64,000 nucleotides of DNA, taken from Megachile rotundata. Taxonomy: Eukaryota; Arthropoda; Insecta; Hymenoptera; Megachilidae. Under the pieces are notes generated by a model that saw nothing but the letters and a program-made list of their open reading frames with translations, was not told the DNA's origin and ran no database searches. Positions 56,421 to 64,000 of this stretch are shown here, in pieces. Positions within the stretch are counted from its first letter, which is position 1; every line of letters begins with the position of its first letter. Both the position numbers and the translations under genes were made by a program. The stretch is from NCBI RefSeq assembly GCF_050947335.1, contig NC_134997.1:7626001-7690000 (forward strand), in the 5' to 3' direction.

Positions 56421-57862
56421 AGTTAAACATTTTATAACTCTTTTTTCTACTGAACAAGTATTAAATTTTGTACTATGAAGAAATTGAAATAATGAAATAG
56501 TGAATTGTTTCAAATAACTGAATACAAAAAATACAAAAATTAATTGTTACAAAAAATTGAATACAAATAATGAAATAATGAATTGCTACAAGAAATTGAA
56601 TATAAATAATGAAGAAAGAAAATCTTTATAAGAAATTCATTACAAATAATGAAATAATGAAACGTTACAGAAAATTCAATACAAACAATGAAAAAATTAA
56701 TTGTTGAAAAGAAATTTAATACAAATAATAAAAAAATTAACTGTCACAAAAACTTGAATACAAATAATACAAAATTGTTACAAGAAATGGAACACAAATA
56801 ATACAAAAAATTCAATACAAATAATACAAAAATTAATTGTTACAAGAACCTGAATAAAAATAAAAAGAAGACAAAATTGTCACAAAAAGAAACAAATAAA
56901 ATCTTACAAACTAACTGAGCACAAACAGTAAAAAAATAAATTGTTACAGAAAATAAAAAATGAAGATAATAAACAATGAACCGTGACAATAAAATGCATA
57001 CTAATAATAAAAAATAACGAATACAAATAAAGCATAAATCGTCACAAGAGGAATCGATACAGCTAATAAAACATCAGTTGTTATGGAAAAATTGATAGGA
57101 GTAAAATGAAATGAATTGTTACAAGAACAGTGAGAACAAACAAAACATAAATTGTGGCAATAAGAATGGACATCAATAAATATAAATTGTGACAAAAAGA
57201 ATGGATACAAATAAAACATAAATTGCGATAAAAGGAATGGGCACAAATAAAACACAAATTGTAACTATAAGAATGTGTACACGTAAAAAATTTATTGCTA
57301 CAAAAAAAGGAATGCAGGTAAAATTTGTTGCAAAAAATCGATGTGAATAAAAAATAAAGTGATATAAAAAGAATAAATGCAGATAATAAAAAAAATTGTA
57401 GAAAAAATATTTATATGGATAATAAAAATTAGTTGTTGAGAAGAAAAATAAATACAAATAATACAAAATAAATTTATACAAGTAATAAAAAATAAATAGT
57501 TAAAAACGAAACACACAGAAATAATGAAAAGAAATTGTTAAAAAGAATAAATATATAAAAATAATACAAGAGAAATTGTTAAAAGAGAAATATGTACAAA
57601 TAACAAAAAATAAGTTATAAAAAAACAAGTACATGCAAATAATAAAAAATAAATAATTCAAAAAGAAATATATGAAAACAGCGAAAAATAAATTATCAGA
57701 AAAGAAATATATAAATATAATCAAAAATAAATTTTTAAAAAAGAAATCACTAAAAAAAATAAAAAATAAATTATCAAAAAAAGAAATACAGATAGCGAAA
57801 GATAAATTATTTAAAAAAGAAATATATGGAAATGATAAGAAAAAACAAAATTCCATTGATGA
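56421..57862 (+). repeat. A-rich GAATACAAATAATAAAAAAT array
   Basis: About 38-bp units: AGAAATTGAATACAAATAAT then GAAATAATGAATTGTTACA. Left part fairly regular, right part drifting (AAAAGAAATATA). Minus-strand phenylalanine/isoleucine/tyrosine-rich frames mimic membrane proteins but are repeat translations. Confidence 0.88.
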
Positions 57863-58340
57863 ACGCCAAATATGGAAGAGGCAGTATAACACGAATAAGA
57901 CGCGTGAAATAAGAGTACATTGATAACGATAAAGAAAACATGTGGATTACCGATAACTGAAAATAATTGCGAGCTCGTGATTACTTTTGCAAATTCTATA
58001 GACCATTCTGTACAGCGAATCTCAATCAACGGACCTTACTGTACAACGTTACGTAACACGTTTCGGTGATTGCGCTTTCGTGTCGGCGATCCTGTCATCA
58101 GTTGGCTCAGCATTGAAAGGATAAAAAAAGGCGCTGTTCGAACCAGCTATAACGCAAATATTCGTTATCAACGTTACGCGTAGACGCCAATGAGCTGTTC
58201 CCCGGCGACAGATATCTTATCGCGCGTGACTGATAATACGCGATCGTGCGAAAAATGATAATCCCGGCTGATTAAAAGGAAATGAACGATTCAACGAAGA
58301 GACGTACAGAATGATTTAAAAATAGATTTAAGGATTCGAC
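57863..58340. other. Unique CpG-rich island
   Basis: Non-repetitive, no long frame and no recognised feature. Confidence 0.4.
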
Positions 58341-58585
58341 TGTTGAGGTATGAAGATTTACAAATTTTATGACTATAGAAATTTCTAAATTTGTGAATTT
58401 GAAGATTTCGAGATTTGGGAGACGAAAAAATTGTCATATGTAGAAATTTTTGTTACTTGGAAATAGAAAATTAATATTTAAAAGTTTATATGTTTAGAAA
58501 TATTCCAATTTTGAGAGGATCCATACTAATTTATTAAATTATTAATTTGAAGCTTATTTACGATATATTGGTATATAGAAGTATT
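58341..58585. other. AT-rich spacer
   Basis: Eroded GAAATTT words. Nothing recognised. Confidence 0.5.
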
Positions 58586-59190
58586 AAAATATCAAGGTTT
58601 CCAAGTATGAAAATATCGAAATATATCGAAATACCGAAGTATATCGCAATATATCGCAATGTATCGTAATATATCGCAATATATCGAAGTATATCGAAGT
58701 GTATCGAAATATAGCGAAATATATCGAAATATATCGAAATATCGAAGTATATCGCAATGTATCGTAATATATCGCAATATATCGAAGTATATCGAAGTGT
58801 ATCGAAATATATCGAAATATATCGAAATATATCGAAATGTATCGAAATATATCGAAATATATCGAAATATATCGCAATATATCGAAATATATCGCAATAT
58901 ATCGAAATATATCGAAATGTATCGAAATATATCGAAATGTATCGAAATATATCGAAATATATCGAAACCTGTCGAAATATATCGAAACCTGTCGAAATAT
59001 ATCGAAACCTATCAAAATATATCGAAGCATATCAAAATGCCGAAATATCGAAATATTAAAGTACCAAAGTATCGAAATATCGAAATACCGAAATTTCAAA
59101 GAATCTCAGCAATAAAATATGGAAACATCGAAATATCAAAGTATTCTAGCATCGAAGTATCGAAATATCAATATGTCGAAATATATTCTT
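58586..59190 (+). repeat. 10-bp ATATATCGAA array
   Basis: Clean 10-bp unit (ATATATCGAA, ATGTATCGAA, ATATATCGCA). An approximately 118-bp block starting near CGAAGTATATCGCAATGTAT is repeated (58630s and 58745s). The right end turns into ATATCGAAATACCGAAATTT, the words of the array at 1-452 on the opposite strand. Long frames on both strands (171 and 177 codons) are not genes. Confidence 0.93.
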
Positions 59191-60570
59191 AACCTAAAAA
59201 TGTATAAACATCAATTTCCCAAATTTCTTAACTTACGAATTCAACTCGTTCCTCCATTAAATTATTCAATGAAAATGAAAACAAAAGCAGAAACTCAGAA
59301 ACGCAAGAATTAACGAAACAGAAACATTAACAGTTATACCCTGCAGACATTTCGTTTCACAAGAACACAGTGACCAGTCTTTCTCCCTGTTATCACTCTC
59401 CACCCCCATAAAACCCCGAGAAATACATAAATGGTCCAGGATCGAAGGATTCAGGGTGACAAAAAGAGGAAGAAGCAGAAGGGGTAGAGGGTGGAAGAGG
59501 ATGGTTGATACAGGCGATAATGGCGCGGTACTGGAGCGCTGCTCCATTACGATTTGCAATTATTGCATTTCCCGGTAAATGGGTTGTGCTCCTAGCAGCC
59601 TTCCAGAAAGGGACGTCTATGAAAGTGATTACATCGGAATTCCATTGAACGGCTATGATCAGGGCACAAAAAAGGTTCATTGAATAGCCAATACTGCTTA
59701 CAATAAGTAGAATTTCTGTCCTATCCAAGTACATTGTTTGTACGAGTTAAAACATCGTTAAACTTTTCTTCGCATAACAAGCGCACTTCGAGATATACGT
59801 CTACCTATTATTTTCTACTTCGAACATTTATCTTTGTAACTCGAGTAAGAATCCGATAGCGAATTTAAAAAATTTCCAAAGTTCGAGGAGTATTAGAATT
59901 GATCCAACATACAGTCGGTAATGTAGAAATGCAATTTTAGTATGATCGATAATTTTCTGTGTCAACGATTCGCAAGAAAACATAGGGAATTGGTATAATT
60001 CGTTGGGTGAATTTTTCCGACGAAATCGCCGGTACGTTTTTATCGATCGAAAGATACGAGCGCAAACAGTTACGAGGATAGTGTCCTTGTTAAAACCAAC
60101 GCGGTGCATGACGTACATCGTTCCCACGTGCAATAAAATGTTCCAGGATTACGCAATGAAGCTTATGGCGAAGTCTGCCGTGTACTGCGCAATTTCACAT
60201 GGTATAAAAGTGTTCTACCGTTCCGATAATGTCCGTCGCTACAACGAAACGCTATCCTAGTTATTTTCGTTCGTGTGCACCGGCTTACCGGACTGATCGA
60301 AAAGTTGCGCCGAGAAAATTGTGCGCCGTTATGGTTGCTGAAAAATTTCCGGTTTCCGCTGTTTCTTATTTCAATATTAAATTTATTGCGGCAATTAAGA
60401 ATAATTGTTTCTGGATACGTGTGCACGTTGCGCGAGAATACGAATCGGTGTATTAAATTTTATACTTGGAGGTTAGGTTATCTTGAATGGGGTTATATTA
60501 CTAAATTTACTATTATAGTAATTTATTTCCGTTAGTATTAAATTTGCATTTCTGTTCTTGTTTCTTATTA
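59191..60570. other. Unique CpG-rich island, no gene recognised
   Basis: The longest unique stretch in the right half. The minus frame 59393-59734 (113 codons) has a hydrophobic N-terminal stretch (ILLIVSSIGYSMNLFCALII), but I recognise no family and see no matching exon signals. Other frames (59828-60133 minus, 60003-60260 plus) overlap one another. Confidence 0.4.
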
Positions 60571-60944
60571 ATTAGTGGAGTGTATTAAATGTGATATGTG
60601 AAGAGTGGTAATAATTTTATAAGATGATAGACATTAATTTTAGTAAGTTTCTAAAATGTGAATTATAAAAATTGGAAATGTGAATTAAATTCTTTAATGT
60701 AAATTCTTAAATCCCTACATTCAAGCCCAAATATTCTTGAATCGTTATATAAATCACAAGTATTCAAAACCTATTAACCCTAAACTTCAATGTCTCTAGA
60801 TTACAAGACCCTTAAATTTAAATTCCCCGAAACCCAATGTTCTTATTGTTAGTCCACAATATTTATAGATTCAAATATCTCTAATTTTAAATATCTTTAA
60901 ATCACAATATTTTTAGATCCAAATATCCCTAATTGCAAATGTCT
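60571..60944. repeat. Decayed AT-rich repeat leading into the 32-bp array
   Basis: Words TCTCTAGATTACAA and AAATATCTCTAATTTTAAAT become progressively more regular to the right. Confidence 0.6.
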
Positions 60945-61085
60945 CTAGACCACAATATCCTTAGATCTAAATATCCCTAGACCATAATATCTTTAAATCT
61001 AAATATCCCCAGACCACAATATCCTTAGATCTAAATATCCCTAGACCACAATATCTTTAAATCTAAATATCCCTATACCACAATT
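60945..61085 (+). repeat. 32-bp tandem repeat, about four copies
   Basis: Unit CTAGACCACAATATCCTTAG then ATCTAAATATCC, alternating with a CTTTAA variant every second copy, so the real register may be 64 bp. Confidence 0.92.
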
Positions 61086-62015
61086 AGCATCAATTATTGC
61101 ATCCATACATGTTTCTATGTTAAAATTCCTATATCAAAAAATCCCTAGATCTGTAAATCCCTGTATGTATAAAGTCCTAAATATTTAAAACTAACTAATG
61201 TTTAGAACAAAATAAAAATACTAATATTAAATAATTTTTTATTCTAAAATAAATATGACAAATATCTTCCATTAAAATGTTGTTTACCTTAAAAATACCT
61301 AACAGTACTTTAAAATATTTTCCTTGTTCTGTAAATAATATTGTTTCATTTTGACGTCGTATTTGAAGATAACATAAATAATTGTCAATTTCATTTTTGT
61401 AAAAGTAAACTTATTAATTTTAACGAATAAAATATTTCTTCTGTACGGACCGTTTAGTATGTCGAAAATAATAATTAAAACAATAGTAACATTACTGCAT
61501 CACATTCCAGGAAAATTGAAGAATACCAGACGGTAGAAAACACAGTCGTAGCTTACAGGATTACGGGACATTTAATTTACGAAAATACGAGCTTCCATAC
61601 GAAGCAAGGAAAATCTATTTCATAGTACCTGTAATCCTAACTGGTAATTCCGGCTGCTAATATTCTCCAACTTTATTGTTTCCATTCGTGGAGGCTGTTA
61701 CGATAAATTTATACCCGTATATGGACCCTCCAGACAGAACTGTTTCATCCTATTGCGCTTTTGTTCGATGTTTATTTATATATTCGCCGCGTTTCAAGTT
61801 TCCGCCTTTTCGAACGTTTCCGATCTTTCATAATCGTTTGATTTTTGAGTGAATCAAATTTTATGGTTCGCAAAATTGATCGGGTAGAAAATGAAAATTC
61901 GATGTTTTTAAATTTCGAAGTTTTTAATTTTTCCGTATTTTAAATTGTCAAATTATTATGTTATTAAGTTAGCCAATTAACAAATGAACCATTTAAAAGT
62001 TATGATATTATCAGA
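61086..62015. other. AT-rich then unique CpG-containing sequence
   Basis: To about 61450 AT-rich. 61450-61860 is unique with several CpGs. No open frame or recognised feature. Confidence 0.45.
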
Positions 62016-62450
62016 TTATCATATCATTACGTTATCATATTACCATGTTATATCATCAAAGCATCAAACTATAATACTATACCACTATAATACTACCATA
62101 CTATCATACTATCGGACTGTCATACCATCACACCATCATACTATCATACTACCATAATGACATACCATCATACCGTCACACTATAATACTATAATACTAT
62201 AATATTATAGTACTACAGTATTATAATGCTATAAACACTATACAACTATTATATTGTAATACTATAATATCGTCATACTATCATACTACCATACTACCAT
62301 CCCATCATACTATCATACTACCGCACTACCATACTATCATACCCTCATGATAACATATCATCATACTATCATATTGCCAAAATTATTATATTATCATATT
62401 ATGAAACTATTAAAATAGTAAATTAAAATTATGAAATCATCATATTACCA
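62016..62450 (+). repeat. CATACTATCATACTACCATA array
   Basis: Built of 5-bp words CATAC, TATCA, TACCA and TATAA, with an approximately 10-bp unit. Related to 54.2-55.6 kb and to the array at the window end. Confidence 0.88.
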
Positions 62451-62459
62451 AATGGGCCA

Positions 62460-63232
62460 ATTTACAGATTCCCTAATTCCCAAAATCTTGAAATCTCAGA
62501 TGTGCAAACTCTTAAACCTTGAATTTCTAAATCTCTAAATTCTCAAACCCACACAATTCTTAAATTTCCAAATTCTCAAGGCCCCCAATTCTCGAACCTT
62601 TAAGTTTCAAATTCCAAATTCGCAAATTCCCAAATTCTTAAATCTCCAAATTCTAAAATCCCCCAAGTCCTCAAATCTTCAAATTCCCAAATTCCCAAAT
62701 TCTCAAATCCCCAAATTCTCAAATCCCCAAATTTTCAAAACCCCAAATTCTCAAATTCCCAAATTCCCAAATTCTCAAATTCTCAAATTCTCAAATCCCC
62801 AAATTCTTAAATCCCCAAATTTTCAAATCCCCAAATTCTCAAATCCCCAAATTCTCAAATCCCCAAATTTTCAAAACCCCAAATTCCCAAATTCTCAAAT
62901 TCTCAAATTCTCAAATTCTCAAATTCTCAAATTCTCAAATTCTTAAATCCCCAAATTTTCAAATCCCCAAATTCTCAAATCCCCAAATTTTCAAAACCCC
63001 AAATTCTCAAATTCCCAAATTCTCAAATTCTCAAATCCCCAAATTCTCAAATTCCCAAATTCCCAAATTCTCAAATTCTCAAATTCTCAAATTCTCAAAT
63101 CCCCAAATTCTCAAAACCCCAAATCCCCAAATCCCCAAATCCCCAAATCCCCAAATCCCCAAATCCCCAAATCCCCGAATCCCTAAATCCCTAAATCCCT
63201 AAATCCCCAAATCCCCAAATCCCAAATTTCCC
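62460..63232 (-). repeat. 8-bp AAATTCTC/AAATCCCC array
   Basis: Unit 8 bp: AAATTCTC, AAATTCCC and AAATCCCC. A run of consecutive AAATCCCC units lies at about 63120-63180, then AAATCCCT. Blocks of about 100 bp (ending AAATTTTCAAAACCCC) are themselves repeated. On the minus strand the right part reads GGGGATTT. Same family and orientation as 18.4-18.9 kb. Confidence 0.93.
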
Positions 63233-63860
63233 AACTTCTACCTCCCCAATTCCGATTCCAAATTTCATAAAGTTACACAACAGCAAGTCTCAATAAACAA
63301 CACCTTTCGCGAAATAATCAGTATTTACAACGGTAATAAATTCCTCGAAAAAAAGCTTTCATAAGCCACAATACCTGTGAAATCGTTTATCTGAATTAAT
63401 GGTTCGAGCATTTCAAGCTAATAGCAGTCCATCAATGATAGGTCTCATAAAATCCCCTTTTTACCGCGAGTAATAATTCGAATCAAGTAATACGTATCTA
63501 GCATAAAAGAGCGCGATTCGAAACGGTTAGATCGTGCGGAACCCATTTGTCCAATTGCATTTAAATGTCGAGAAACTGTTGCAATACCGTTATACGGGGA
63601 TCAATCTTTAAACCGATGCTTCTAAACAATCTTATCCCCGTTACGAAACCTTTAGAACCATCTTTGAACACTGAACTATCTAATGACTCTCTTCCAAACA
63701 CAATATTAATCATTTCAACTATTTGAAACGGCGTTTTGAAGTTAAAAATGTGTAACAAATGGCGACGCACCGGGTGCGTGATATAAGTCAGAATATATCA
63801 CATTCACATATGTGTTAACTTATTTTCACGTATATGTTAACTTACATATATGTTCATTTC
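63233..63860. other. Unique CpG-containing island
   Basis: The minus frame 63561-63770 (69 codons) has no recognised motif. TACCTGTGAAATCG near 63373 reads TTTCACAG/GTATTG on the minus strand but lacks a good tract. Confidence 0.4.
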
Positions 63861-64000
63861 TTAGGGACATATAGTACTATCATATTATCATATCATCAAA
63901 ATCTCATACTATTATACTACAATACTATAATACTATAATACTAAAATATCATAGTGCTATCATACTACCATACTACTACACTACCTTACTGTCACACCCT
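63861..64000 (+). repeat. ATACTA/CATACTACCA array, cut by window end
   Basis: Same 5-bp word family as 62.0-62.4 kb. It continues past the window. Confidence 0.85.

Noticed and set aside
56421..57862. Phenylalanine/isoleucine-rich minus frames that look like membrane proteins
   Set aside because: Translation of an A-rich 38-bp array; hydrophobicity follows from poly-T composition.
63120..63210. CCCTAAAT/CCCCAAAT run considered as telomeric repeat
   Set aside because: The unit is 8 bp and grades into AAATTCTC; there is no (TTAGG)n and it is internal to a larger 8-bp array.
1..64000. tRNA, rRNA or other structured RNA genes
   Set aside because: No B-box-like GGTTCGAATCC with a plausible cloverleaf and no rRNA-like conserved blocks were seen by eye; a covariance-model search would be needed to exclude them.

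Overview
The window looks like a gene-poor stretch of an animal nuclear genome, most likely an insect and possibly a hymenopteran. This is an inference from the AT-rich background, from the many short islands unusually rich in CpG, from intron-style splice signals, and from a retrotransposon tail of a type I know from arthropods. There is no sign of bacterial gene organisation. No protein-coding gene can be named with confidence. The long open frames (up to about 212 codons) nearly all translate tandem repeats, are often open on both strands, and are not evidence of genes.

By my reading well over half of the 64 kb is tandem repeat, in roughly 35 arrays. Units run from 8-10 bp words (18.4-18.9, 31.7-32.3, 58.6-59.2, 62.5-63.2 kb), through 24-60 bp minisatellites (5.4, 8.3, 21.2, 36.0, 44 and 60.9 kb), to long units of 128 bp (3.4-4.5 kb), about 172 bp (24.3-24.9 kb), about 185 bp (53.1-53.8 kb), about 190 bp (37.8-38.4 kb), 225 bp (49.7-50.2 kb), 300 bp (17.4-18.0 kb) and 693 bp (28.4-29.9 kb). 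Between the arrays lie unique islands of 0.3-1.5 kb with higher GC and many CpGs.

Several unique segments occur twice on either side of an array: 3.17/4.88 kb, 8.87/9.15 kb and 30.65/33.96 kb. Some array families recur at a distance in the opposite orientation: 27.04 against 28.3-30 kb, 29.9 against 45.6 kb, and 0-0.45 against 58.6-59.2 kb.

Mobile-element traces are a near-perfect 2 x 198 bp inverted repeat (11868-12283), a non-LTR retrotransposon-like 3' tail ending near 12914, a promoter/LTR-like block at 23.32-23.71 kb and a possible pogo-type terminal sequence at 55.74 kb.

The most interesting signals are two minus-strand sites (10.86 and 55.98 kb) that share a 19-bp sequence in which a strong 3' splice site is fused directly to a strong 5' splice site. 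Each is followed 47-49 nt later by another good 5' splice site. This is the layout of recursive-splicing ratchet points. If they are real, much of the window lies inside one very large intron of a minus-strand gene, which would explain why genes are missing. A candidate coding exon on the plus strand (25690-25814) is the best protein-like segment, but I cannot assign it to a family.
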